Source of the DNA: JAJNPS01 sp046589965
GTDB taxonomy: Bacteria; Pseudomonadota; Alphaproteobacteria; Rhodobacterales; Rhodobacteraceae
Assembly: GCA_046589965.1 (NCBI GenBank)
Contig: JBKJVF010000246.1
Coordinates: 1 to 13,165, forward strand
Direction of reading: 5' to 3'
Length of the DNA stretch: 13,165 bases
Shown in pieces: positions 1 to 6,586 of the stretch. A program made the translations under genes and the position numbers. Under the pieces are notes generated by a model. The model ran no database searches. It was not told where the DNA came from and saw only the letters and a list, made by a program, of their open reading frames with translations. How positions within the stretch are numbered: the first letter of the stretch is position 1; each line of letters opens with the position of its first letter.

Positions 1-844
1 CGGGTGTTTCATACACGCCGCGCGATTTCATGCCGACAAAGCGATTCTCGACCAGGTCCAGCACACCGACGCCATGACGCGCGCCAAGTTCGTTCAGCGT
101 GGTCAGCAACGTCGCGGGAGACATCGCAACGCCGTTCACCGCGACCGCATCGCCGCGTTCAAAGGTCACCTCGACCATTTCAGCGGTATCGGGGGCCTGC
201 TCGACCGGGGTCACGCGCTGGTAGACGTAGTCGGGGGCTTCTTCGCCCGGGTTTTCCAGAACCTTGCCCTCAGATGAGGTATGCAGAAGGTTGGCGTCCA
301 CACTGAACGGCGCCTCACCTCGCTTGTCCTTGGCGATCGGGATCTGGTTCGCTTCGGCATAGGCCAAAAGCTGCGTCCGGCTTTGCATCGTCCATTCGCG
401 CCAAGGTGCGATGACCCGCAGATTGGGGTTCAGCGCAAGAGCCGAAAGTTCAAACCGAACCTGGTCATTGCCCTTGCCTGTTGCGCCATGTGCTACAGCA
501 TCCGCACCGGTTTCCGCAGCAATCTCTACCAGCCGTTTGGCGATAAGTGGCCGCGCGATGGACGTACCAAGCAGGTAAAGACCCTCATAAAGGGCGTTAG
601 CCCGGAACATCGGGAACACGAAATCCCGCACGAATTCTTCGCGCAAGTCCTCGATATGGATGTCTTTTTCCTTGATACCGAGCAACAGCGCCTTGGCGCG
701 AGCGGGTTCCAGTTCCTCACCCTGGCCAAGATCGGCGGTAAAGGTCACCACCTCGCAGCCATATTCGTTCTGCAGCCATTTCAGAATGATCGAGGTATCA
801 AGACCCCCCGAATAGGCGAGAACAACTTTCTTGGGTTTGGTCAT
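1..844 (-). CDS. argG: Argininosuccinate synthase, 3' part cut off by the window edge
   Basis: The enzyme condenses citrulline and aspartate with ATP to argininosuccinate, the penultimate step of arginine synthesis in the cytoplasm. Reading the minus strand from the ATG at 842-844 gives 281 uninterrupted codons that run off the left edge. The protein begins MTKPKKVVLAYSGGLDTS, so the N-type ATP-pyrophosphatase loop (AYSGGLDTS, residues 10-18) is present. A later HGATGKGNDQVRFE stretch matches the conserved citrulline/aspartate-binding region. The family is usually about 400 residues, so roughly the last 120 are outside the window. No strong Shine-Dalgarno sequence precedes the ATG, but a perfect 7-bp hairpin lies just upstream. 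A small possible gene (935-1249) sits upstream on the same strand and may be co-transcribed. Identification is secure from the sequence; operon membership is inferred. Confidence 0.96.
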   Translation of the reverse strand, partial: MTKPKKVVLAYSGGLDTSIILKWLQNEYGCEVVTFTADLGQGEELEPARAKALLLGIKEKDIHIEDLREEFVRDFVFPMFRANALYEGLYLLGTSIARPLIAKRLVEIAAETGADAVAHGATGKGNDQVRFELSALALNPNLRVIAPWREWTMQSRTQLLAYAEANQIPIAKDKRGEAPFSVDANLLHTSSEGKVLENPGEEAPDYVYQRVTPVEQAPDTAEMVEVTFERGDAVAVNGVAMSPATLLTTLNELGARHGVGVLDLVENRFVGMKSRGVYETP

Positions 845-852
845 CTGGGGCC

Positions 853-872
853 CCGCGATCCTGGTATCGCGG
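853..872 (-). promoter_or_regulatory. Inverted repeat just upstream of the argG start
   Basis: CCGCGAT at 853-859 pairs perfectly with ATCGCGG at 866-872 around a 6-base loop. In the argG mRNA it would end about eight bases before the start codon and could affect ribosome loading. It has no U-tract, so it is not a typical terminator. A regulatory role is inference only. Confidence 0.35.
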
Positions 873-934
873 CTGCGTGTATTGGGTTTTCACCCATGCA
901 GCAAGGCCAAGCCGGGTCGCGCCCGCGTCGCCTG

Positions 935-1249
935 TCAGACCAGCCCGCGGCGGTTGTCTTTGGCAAGCCCAAGCAGGCCACGCAGCGTGTTGGAATCCGC
1001 GTGACGCTGCGCACTGGTCGCCGGACCCGAGCCAGAAATCACAGTGGTTTCGAGCAGCTTGTTATGCGCGGGATGGCCAAGGCCTGCCGCAGCTTTCAGC
1101 GTGTTGTTGCGCGCAAGGTCAGACACGTCCATCAGCGGACGGATGGCCACCGATATGTTTGCAACTGCCGGGACCGCTCGTCTTGGCATTGGGCCAAGCA
1201 GCAAAGCGGTTCGCCCGTGATAGGCAAGCATCTGGGTTGCTCGCGACAT
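935..1249 (-). CDS. Possible small protein of unknown function (104 aa)
   Basis: I do not recognise this protein. The open frame continues further upstream, but the ATG at 1247-1249 is the best start because AAGGA lies seven bases before it. The product begins MSRATQMLAYHGRTALLLGP. It contains a moderately hydrophobic stretch (about residues 14-40), is rich in Ala, Leu and Arg, and has no cysteine, no clear signal peptide and no known motif. Codon choice looks like that of its neighbours, which favours a real gene. Overlapping open frames exist on the other strand, so the call is uncertain. It ends 90 bases before argG on the same strand and might be its co-transcribed neighbour; no function follows from this. 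If it is not a gene, the whole 845-1463 stretch is non-coding. Confidence 0.42.
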   Translation of the reverse strand: MSRATQMLAYHGRTALLLGPMPRRAVPAVANISVAIRPLMDVSDLARNNTLKAAAGLGHPAHNKLLETTVISGSGPATSAQRHADSNTLRGLLGLAKDNRRGLV

Positions 1250-1337
1250 TCCCCGTTCCTTCATCAACAATTTGCCAGTTTCACCGGACAAATTTTCCCC
1301 TTAGGGCAATTTGCGTCGCCAATTGCGGCAATAGAAC

Positions 1338-1351
1338 GACCAAATTCGGTC
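1338..1351. promoter_or_regulatory. Near-palindrome in the ilvA upstream region
   Basis: GACC and GGTC arms flank AAATTC, giving 12 of 14 symmetric positions. It lies in the 214-base gap between the divergent 104-aa gene and ilvA, about 110 bases before the ilvA start. The same gap also holds AT-rich GCAATTTGC-like repeats near 1305-1332. A repressor or Lrp-type site is possible but unproven. Confidence 0.22.
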
Positions 1352-1463
1352 TTGTCCGAGAAAAGCCAAGGCAAAACGAAAGCCTTCTTTCACTTTTGGC
1401 GCGCCTTGACTTGGCATCTCGGTTCGTGGCGAAGCTTTGCAGGCTGACCAAGGGCAGGACAAG

Positions 1464-2711
1464 ATGGAAAAATTTGCGCCACGGGCGATTGGTGCGGCTG
1501 CGGCCTTGCGGGATTTGTTTCCGCTCACGCCGCTGCAACGGAACGCCCATCTCTCCGACCGCTATCAGGCCGATATTTGGCTGAAGCGCGAAGATCTGAG
1601 CCCGGTTCGCAGTTACAAGATTCGCGGTGCCTTCACCGCCATGCGCAAGATGCGACGCCTGCACCCAGACCAGCAGGAATTTGTCTGTGCCAGTGCGGGC
1701 AATCACGCGCAGGGCTTTGCCTACGCGTGTCGGCATTTTGGCGTGCATGGCACGATCTTCATGCCAGTGACGACGCCGCAGCAAAAGATCGACAAGACGC
1801 GGGTGTTTGGACAGGACGCCATCACCATTACCCTGACCGGCGATTATTTCGACCAGACGCTGACCGCCGCACGACAGTTCTGCGCTGATCGGCAGGCACA
1901 TTTTCTGTCGCCGTTTGACGATGCCGATGTGATCGAAGGGCAGTCGACCGTGGCGGTGGAACTGCTGGACCAGCTTGGCCAGGCGCCGGACTTAGTGATC
2001 CTGCCCGTGGGTGGCGGCGGTCTTGGTGCGGGGATGACCAGTTACCTGCGCGAAGTCGCCCCGACGACCGACTTTCGCTTTGTCGAACCGCTGGGAGGGG
2101 CCAGCCTGATGGCCGCCCTGCGCGCCAAGGGACCGGTCAGGCTGCCGCGCGTGAACAGCTTTGTTGATGGGGCGGCGGTTGCGCAACTGGGTGATCTGAC
2201 CTATGCGGCGCTGGATTGGGTCATGCCTGAACAGGTCCTGCTGGCACCCGAGGATCGCATCTGCGTCACCATGCTGGAAATGCTGAACGTCGAGGGCATC
2301 GTGCTGGAACCGGCAGGCGCGCTGGCGGTGGATGTCCTGCCCGAATTGGCAGACCTTATCCGGGGAAAAACCGTTGTTTGCGTGACTTCTGGCGGCAATT
2401 TTGATTTCGAGCGTTTGCCCGAGGTCAAGGAACGCGCTCAGCGCTATGCCGGACTGAAGAAATATCTGATCCTGCGCATGCCGCAACGCCCGGGCGCATT
2501 GCGCGAATTTCTTTCAATGCTGGGTCCGGACGATGACATCGCACGTTTCGAATATCTGAAAAAATCCGCCCGCAACTTCGGGTCTGTCCTGATCGGGATC
2601 GAGACGAAAAGTGCGGAAAACTTTCGTCAGTTCTTTGACCGGATGGAAGCGGCCGATTTTCAGTATCGCGACATCACCAACGATGACGCCTTGGCCGAAT
2701 TCCTGATCTGA
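1464..2711 (+). CDS. ilvA: Threonine ammonia-lyase (threonine dehydratase), single regulatory-domain form
   Basis: This PLP enzyme deaminates threonine to 2-oxobutanoate, the first committed step of isoleucine synthesis. The 415-aa product has the PLP-lysine motif SYKIRGA (K52), the substrate loop SAGNHAQG (about 78-85) and the phosphate-binding glycine loop GGGGLGAG (183-190). A C-terminal ACT-like regulatory domain covers about 330-415. One regulatory domain and about 415 residues match the shorter IlvA form (Bacillus/Corynebacterium type), not the roughly 510-residue E. coli form with two. The ATG at 1464 is chosen because AGGA lies just before it and the protein then starts at the expected N-terminus; the frame is open to an upstream ATG at 1437 with no better signal. 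Its stop lies 15 bases from the convergent Hpt gene. Feedback control by isoleucine is expected from the family. It could also act catabolically. Confidence 0.95.
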   Translation: MEKFAPRAIGAAAALRDLFPLTPLQRNAHLSDRYQADIWLKREDLSPVRSYKIRGAFTAMRKMRRLHPDQQEFVCASAGNHAQGFAYACRHFGVHGTIFMPVTTPQQKIDKTRVFGQDAITITLTGDYFDQTLTAARQFCADRQAHFLSPFDDADVIEGQSTVAVELLDQLGQAPDLVILPVGGGGLGAGMTSYLREVAPTTDFRFVEPLGGASLMAALRAKGPVRLPRVNSFVDGAAVAQLGDLTYAALDWVMPEQVLLAPEDRICVTMLEMLNVEGIVLEPAGALAVDVLPELADLIRGKTVVCVTSGGNFDFERLPEVKERAQRYAGLKKYLILRMPQRPGALREFLSMLGPDDDIARFEYLKKSARNFGSVLIGIETKSAENFRQFFDRMEAADFQYRDITNDDALAEFLI

Positions 2712-2726
2712 CCAGCACGCCGACGC

Positions 2727-3059
2727 TTAAGCGGCCAGATGCAGCGGCATTCCATCGGTGAATGTTGTCCGCGACATGCAATAAAGATCGATCACGCGTT
2801 CCAGATCGATGGCCGCACCTTCGCCCTTGGCCGCCCTGCGCTCACCGTCCTGGCAGACGTCGGCTAGCTCGGCAAAGCCGAGATTAAGCGCACTGCCTTT
2901 CAGGAAATGCAGGAGCGATTCCAGTTCCGACACATCGACGCCGTCGTCCAGCCGGGCGATGACTTCATCGGTTTCTTCAAGGAACAGGCCAACCACTTCT
3001 TGCAGATCTTCTTCGCCGATTTCAGCGCGCAGCACGCCAATTCTTGTCCAATCGATCAC
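2727..3059 (-). CDS. Hpt-domain histidine phosphotransfer protein
   Basis: This is a 110-aa single-domain protein that would relay phosphate between a hybrid histidine kinase and a response regulator. The diagnostic motif is LLHFLKGSALNLG, with H51 as the predicted phosphorylated histidine and K54-G55 following, set in an all-helical acidic domain. The GTG at 3057-3059 is chosen as the start because AGGAGG lies five bases before it. The frame stays open to an ATG at 3119, but that extension has no such signal and adds residues unlike the family. The gene is divergent from the REC-PP2C phosphatase at 3225, separated by 165 bases, which suggests the two act in one circuit, as HptB and HsbR do in Pseudomonas. 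No kinase is encoded in the window, so the phosphate donor is unknown. Confidence 0.85.
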   Translation of the reverse strand: MIDWTRIGVLRAEIGEEDLQEVVGLFLEETDEVIARLDDGVDVSELESLLHFLKGSALNLGFAELADVCQDGERRAAKGEGAAIDLERVIDLYCMSRTTFTDGMPLHLAA

Positions 3060-3064
3060 GTCAC

Positions 3065-3070
3065 CCTCCT
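3065..3070 (-). promoter_or_regulatory. Shine-Dalgarno site deciding the GTG start of the Hpt gene
   Basis: On the minus strand this reads AGGAGG with a five-base gap to GTG 3057-3059. It is among the strongest ribosome binding sites in the window and excludes the longer ATG-initiated reading. Confidence 0.75.
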
Positions 3071-3224
3071 GCAGCACGAAGCTGCCGATACACCCGTGCC
3101 CGAAGGTGACGAACCGCACTTAACAGAGGGTAACTTCCGCGCCGCCAAGCCCCTCCAATTTTAGCTTTTACCAAGCCTTAAGGACGCGGCTGTCAGATCG
3201 TGAACAGCGACAGACGAGGGCATT

Positions 3225-4250
3225 TTGCCGCATAGATCATCCCGACCCGGCTTTTCGATTCCGGCGCTCGTCAGCGCCCCGCAAAGGCATGTGCTGGTGG
3301 TCGACGACAGCAAGGCGCAACGTCGGATGCTGGCGTTGCAGCTTGCGCGCTGGGGCTATCTGGTGACCGAAGCGGCGTCGGGTGAAGAGGCGCTTGCCGC
3401 CTGCGAGACGGTCACATTCGATATCGTGCTCAGCGACTGGATGATGACCGGTATCACCGGCGTCGATCTGTGTCGCGCCTTTCGCAGCCTGCCGCGCGAA
3501 GGGTACGGCTACTTTATCCTGCTCACCTCCAAATCGGAAAAGGCTGAAATCGCCAGCGGACTGGAGGCAGGGGCCGATGATTTCCTGACCAAGCCGGTCA
3601 GTTCGGACGAATTGCGTGCCAGACTACGCGCCGGGGAGCGGATTCTGGGCATGCAGACGGAACTGGTCGCTAAGAACCGCTTGATCGGATCAACCTTGGC
3701 CGAACTGCAAAAGCTGTATGATTCGCTGGATCGCGACCTGATCGAGGCGCGCAAACTGCAGCAGAACCTCGTCCGTGATCGCCAGCGCGACTTTGGTCAG
3801 GGCAAGGCGGCAATCCTCATGCGCCCGTCAGGGCATGTCGGTGGCGATCTGGCAGGTTGCTTTGCCATCAATGCGCGTCGGGTGGCGCTTTACTCTGTCG
3901 ATGTGTCGGGGCACGGTGTGGCGTCTGCCATGATGACTGTTCGGCTGGCAGGTCTGCTATCTGCGGCCTCGCCGGATCAGAATATCGCGCTGACATCCGG
4001 ACGCAGGGGCCAACGCGATGCTTGGCCGCCCGAAATGGTCGCCAGCCGCTTTAACCGCATGATGATCGAGGACATGCAGGTCGATCAATATTTCACCATG
4101 GTCTATGCTGAAATCGACCTAATTACCGGGCGCGGCAGTCTGGTGCAGGCCGGACATCCGCATCCCGTGATCCTGCGCGCCAACGGCGATCTGGTATGGC
4201 TTGGCGCGGGGGGGGCTGCCCATCGGGCTAGTCGCCGGGGCGGTCTATGA
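3225..4250 (+). CDS. Response regulator-PP2C serine phosphatase, N-terminal part; frameshifted near its end
   Basis: An N-terminal receiver domain (about 21-140) carries the acidic pair D27-D28, the phospho-acceptor D71 in VLSDWMM, T101 and K123 in FLTKPV. A helical linker (about 141-190) precedes a SpoIIE/RsbU-type PP2C domain with metal ligands in GGDLAG (D208) and DVSGHG (D226). Such proteins dephosphorylate an anti-anti-sigma factor in partner switching, controlled by receiver phosphorylation; HsbR of Pseudomonas and RbaY of Rhodobacter have this architecture. The TTG at 3225 is chosen because GAGGG precedes it by four bases and no ATG or GTG is well placed. After residue 330 the frame leaves the family sequence and stops at 4250. 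The true continuation, including the last two metal-binding aspartates, is in the next frame (4201-4506). As read, this product lacks a complete active site. Confidence 0.88.
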   Translation: MPHRSSRPGFSIPALVSAPQRHVLVVDDSKAQRRMLALQLARWGYLVTEAASGEEALAACETVTFDIVLSDWMMTGITGVDLCRAFRSLPREGYGYFILLTSKSEKAEIASGLEAGADDFLTKPVSSDELRARLRAGERILGMQTELVAKNRLIGSTLAELQKLYDSLDRDLIEARKLQQNLVRDRQRDFGQGKAAILMRPSGHVGGDLAGCFAINARRVALYSVDVSGHGVASAMMTVRLAGLLSAASPDQNIALTSGRRGQRDAWPPEMVASRFNRMMIEDMQVDQYFTMVYAEIDLITGRGSLVQAGHPHPVILRANGDLVWLGAGGAAHRASRRGGL

Positions 4251-4506
4251 CCGGATCGAGTTTCAGCTGGGGCCCGGTGACAGGCTTTTGCTGGTATCGG
4301 ACGGGATCACTGAATGTCCCGGACCAGATGGCCATGATCTCGGCGATGAGGGGCTTGAGGCGTTGCTGCGGCGCAACGCGAGTCTGGACAGCCCTGCCTT
4401 GCTGGAATCCATCCCGTGGGAGCTGGCAGGCTTTTCCGGTCTGGATGAATTTCCTGACGATGTGTCAGGCGTCATCTTTGACTATCTGGGCGGGGCAGCC
4501 GGCTAA
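4201..4506 (+). pseudogene. C-terminal end of the PP2C phosphatase, displaced by one base
   Basis: This frame continues the phosphatase domain of the preceding gene: GLPIGL, then LLLVSDGITE and FPDDVSGVIF, which supply the remaining metal-binding aspartates of a PP2C fold. It has no start codon with a ribosome binding site of its own, so it is not an independent gene. The junction is the run of eight G at 4208-4215. With seven G, the protein would read LGAGGLPIGL and give an intact protein of about 426 residues ending at 4506. One extra G therefore disrupts the gene, either as a real mutation, a phase-variable tract or a sequencing error. The stop codon overlaps the stop of the convergent Nudix gene by four bases. 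Confidence 0.8.
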
Positions 4507-4949
4507 AGACCTTTGGTCAGCAGGCGCGCCAGCATTGCCCGGTCCCCCGGGTTGCCAAGCCGGGTCAGGGCATCTTCAACCGGCAGCCAGACCGCCATAT
4601 GCCCGGCCTCGGTCGGGGGGCCCAGTCGCCTGACCGGTCGCGCGAGGTAAACTGTACAAATCTTTTCGGCCCAAAGGTCGTATTCAGGCATGTAGGTAAA
4701 CCGCCGGAATGCACCGATCCGCCGGTTGATCGCGATGCGCCAGCCGGTCTCTTCGCGCACTTCGCGGTGCAGGGCAGGGATCGGCTGCTCTCCCGGGTCT
4801 ATCCCGCCGCCGGGCAGCTGGAATTCCGGGACGGGTTCGGATTGATGCGTGACCAGAATGCTGTCGCCTTGCAGCAGGATCGCATAAACGCCCGGTCGGC
4901 GGGTGTAGCGCTGATCGGCCCGTTTGCTGTCGCCAAAACGCGGGATCAT
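4503..4949 (-). CDS. Nudix hydrolase
   Basis: This 148-aa cytoplasmic pyrophosphohydrolase has a perfect Nudix box at residues 48-70 (G-x5-E-x7-REVREETGW), where the glutamates bind the catalytic Mg2+ or Mn2+. It begins MIPRFGDSKRADQRYTRRPG, and a QLPGGGIDPGE segment leads into the box. The substrate, some nucleoside diphosphate linked to another group, cannot be told from sequence. The ATG at 4947-4949 has AAGGA nine bases upstream. Its 3' end overlaps the stop of the frameshifted phosphatase by four bases, so the two genes converge. At its 5' end it is divergent from hslO, with 79 bases between the starts. It is distinct from the NudL-type enzyme downstream of hslO and lacks that branch's signature. 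Confidence 0.9.
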   Translation of the reverse strand: MIPRFGDSKRADQRYTRRPGVYAILLQGDSILVTHQSEPVPEFQLPGGGIDPGEQPIPALHREVREETGWRIAINRRIGAFRRFTYMPEYDLWAEKICTVYLARPVRRLGPPTEAGHMAVWLPVEDALTRLGNPGDRAMLARLLTKGL

Positions 4950-4961
4950 CGACGTTGGTCC

Positions 4962-4989
4962 TTGGTGGTCTGGTTGCCCTGCCTATATA
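4962..4989 (+). promoter_or_regulatory. Candidate sigma-70 promoter for hslO
   Basis: TTGGTG at 4962-4967 and TATATA at 4984-4989 are 16 bases apart and lie about 40 bases before the hslO start, in a 79-base divergent gap. The match is reasonable but was judged by eye. The -10 element is part of a 12-bp palindrome, so the opposite strand could use it too. Confidence 0.35.
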
Positions 4990-4992
4990 GGC
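4981..4992. promoter_or_regulatory. Perfect 12-bp palindrome GCCTATATAGGC between divergent genes
   Basis: The twelve bases are exactly self-complementary and sit midway between the Nudix start (4949) and the hslO start (5029). The site could be an operator or a symmetric -10 element serving both directions. No regulator is recognised. Confidence 0.35.
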
Positions 4993-5028
4993 GCGGTATG
5001 CCAGCAGAGTTGCGGCAAGGAAACCCCG

Positions 5029-6012
5029 ATGACATCCTACAAGATCGCCTGGGACGACATGGTCCTGCCTTTTCAACTTGACCGTCCGGATATTCGCGGA
5101 CGCGTGGCACGCCTTGACGGTGTGCTGGACCAGGTTCTGCGCCAGCATGCCTATCCCGCGCCGATCGAGGCTTTGGTGGCAGAGGCGGCCCTTTTGACCG
5201 CGCTGATCGGGCAATCGGTCAAACTGCGATGGAAGCTGAGCCTTCAGGTTCGCGGCAATGGCCCCGCGCGGCTGATCGCGACCGATTACTATGGCCCGAC
5301 CGAAGAGGGGGGTGCTGGCCGTATCCGCGCTTATGCCAGCTATGATGCCGAACGACTGGATGTCGCCGCCGAACCGTTCAGCCAGATCGGCGCGGGCTAT
5401 TTCGCGGTGATGATCGACCAGGGCGAAGGAATGGTTCCCTATCAGGGCTTTACCCCCATCGCGGGCAACTCGCTGTCCGACTGTGCCCAGACCTATTTCG
5501 CGCAGTCCGAACAGCTGCCGACCCGTTTTCAGTTGACCTTTGGCAAAAGCCAGACGCCCGGTCAGTCGCCACATTGGCGGGCCGGCGGTATCATGCTGCA
5601 ACATATGCCAGCGGTTGGTGGCGCAGTGGCGGCAGAGGCGGGGTCGGGTGAAGGTGGATTGCTGAACCACACCGACATCCTGTCGGGTGAGGCGTCAGAA
5701 AACTGGACCCGCACCAACATCCTGCTCGATACTGTTGAGGAGCTGGAGATGATCGGCCCGACGGTCAGCCCGACCGACCTTTTGGTGCGCCTGTTCCATG
5801 AAGAAACGCCGCGGGTGTTTGACGCGACCGCCGTGCGGTTCGGCTGTTCCTGTTCGCCCGACAAGGTGCGTCAGACCATGTCGATCTATTCGCAAAAGGA
5901 CATCGCGACGATGACCACTGCTGCGGGGATCGTCACGGCCGACTGCCAGTTCTGCGGCGCGCATTACGAATTTGACCCCAAGACACTGGGGTTTGAGGCC
6001 AAGAATGCCTGA
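5029..6012 (+). CDS. hslO: Hsp33 redox-regulated molecular chaperone
   Basis: Hsp33 is a cytoplasmic holdase that binds unfolding proteins when oxidised. The 327-aa product has the Hsp33 N-terminal substrate-binding domain (MTSYKIAWDDMVLPFQLD onward). Its C-terminal redox switch has the four zinc cysteines C273 and C275 (CSC) and C306 and C309 (CQFC); disulfide formation there activates the chaperone. The spacing matches the family CxC...CxxC motif. The ATG at 5029 is preferred over the in-frame ATG at 4924 because AAGGA precedes it by seven bases and the extra 35 codons would be non-homologous. A candidate promoter lies in the short upstream gap. Its stop overlaps the next gene by eight bases, so hslO, nudL and cca are probably one operon. 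Identification is secure. Confidence 0.95.
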   Translation: MTSYKIAWDDMVLPFQLDRPDIRGRVARLDGVLDQVLRQHAYPAPIEALVAEAALLTALIGQSVKLRWKLSLQVRGNGPARLIATDYYGPTEEGGAGRIRAYASYDAERLDVAAEPFSQIGAGYFAVMIDQGEGMVPYQGFTPIAGNSLSDCAQTYFAQSEQLPTRFQLTFGKSQTPGQSPHWRAGGIMLQHMPAVGGAVAAEAGSGEGGLLNHTDILSGEASENWTRTNILLDTVEELEMIGPTVSPTDLLVRLFHEETPRVFDATAVRFGCSCSPDKVRQTMSIYSQKDIATMTTAAGIVTADCQFCGAHYEFDPKTLGFEAKNA

Positions 6013-6586
6013 GGCCGACTGCCTTGCCGCGGCACTGCTGCGCCCGCAAGGCCCGTCGTCGGATTTTGACCTCAACCCTGCCTTCACCTTGCCACCGGGT
6101 CGCGTGTTGCGCCCGGCAGCAGTCCTGGTCGCCGTCTGGGATGGACGGCTTATCCTGACCAAGCGCGCCTCGCATCTGCAGCACCATCCGGGGCAGATTG
6201 CCTTTCCGGGCGGCAAGGTCGATCCAGGGGATGCGTCGTCGACCGGCGCGGCGCTGCGTGAGGCGCAGGAAGAGATCGGCCTTCGCCCCGACCTGGTCGA
6301 GGTTTTGGGCGAGTTGCCCGTGCATGAGACCGTGACCGGATTTTCGGTCACCCCCGTTCTGGGCCGTGTAAAAGCCAACTTCTCACCCGTGCCAGAAGCG
6401 GGCGAGGTGGATGAGGTTTTCTCGGTGCCGCTCGGCCATGTCCTTGACCCTCAGAATTACGCCATCGAACGCCGCCTTTGGCGGGGCCAATGGCGGCGAT
6501 ACTACGCCGTGCCGTTTGGGCCCTATTACATCTGGGGGGCAACCGCGCGGATCCTGCGTGGGCTTGCCGACCGGGTGGCGCTATGA
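6005..6586 (+). CDS. nudL: CoA pyrophosphatase of the NudL/Nudt7 Nudix branch
   Basis: This branch hydrolyses CoA and acyl-CoA to 3',5'-ADP and phosphopantetheine. The 193-aa product has the NuCoA signature directly before the Nudix box: LTKRASHLQHHPGQIAFPGG (residues 51-70). The box continues through KVDPGD to REAQEEIGL (85-93), whose glutamates coordinate metal; D76 sits where the first box glutamate would be, as often in this branch. The start at 6005 overlaps the hslO stop by eight bases and has GAGG six bases upstream. An in-frame ATG at 5972 inside hslO is less likely. The 3' end overlaps the cca start (ATGA). Position between a chaperone gene and cca suggests a housekeeping operon. The family assignment is strong; physiological substrate preference is inferred. 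Confidence 0.9.
   Translation: MPEADCLAAALLRPQGPSSDFDLNPAFTLPPGRVLRPAAVLVAVWDGRLILTKRASHLQHHPGQIAFPGGKVDPGDASSTGAALREAQEEIGLRPDLVEVLGELPVHETVTGFSVTPVLGRVKANFSPVPEAGEVDEVFSVPLGHVLDPQNYAIERRLWRGQWRRYYAVPFGPYYIWGATARILRGLADRVAL

Noticed and set aside
1406..1434. TTGACT as a -35 element for ilvA
   Set aside because: The hexamer is good, but at 16-18 bases downstream only GC-rich sequences such as GCGAAG occur, so no convincing -10 element supports it.
281..1447. Long plus-strand open frame of 388 codons
   Set aside because: It lies opposite argG and the 104-aa frame; argG is unmistakable on the minus strand, and the plus-strand protein has no recognisable domain. It is a shadow of high-GC coding sequence.
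4208..4215. Programmed ribosomal frameshift as the explanation for the split phosphatase
   Set aside because: No slippery heptamer with a downstream pseudoknot is evident, and this gene family is not known for programmed shifting; indel, error or phase variation is simpler.
4684..5670. Minus-strand open frame of 328 codons spanning the Nudix/hslO gap
   Set aside because: It crosses hslO antisense and the Nudix gene in another frame, and has no domain similarity.
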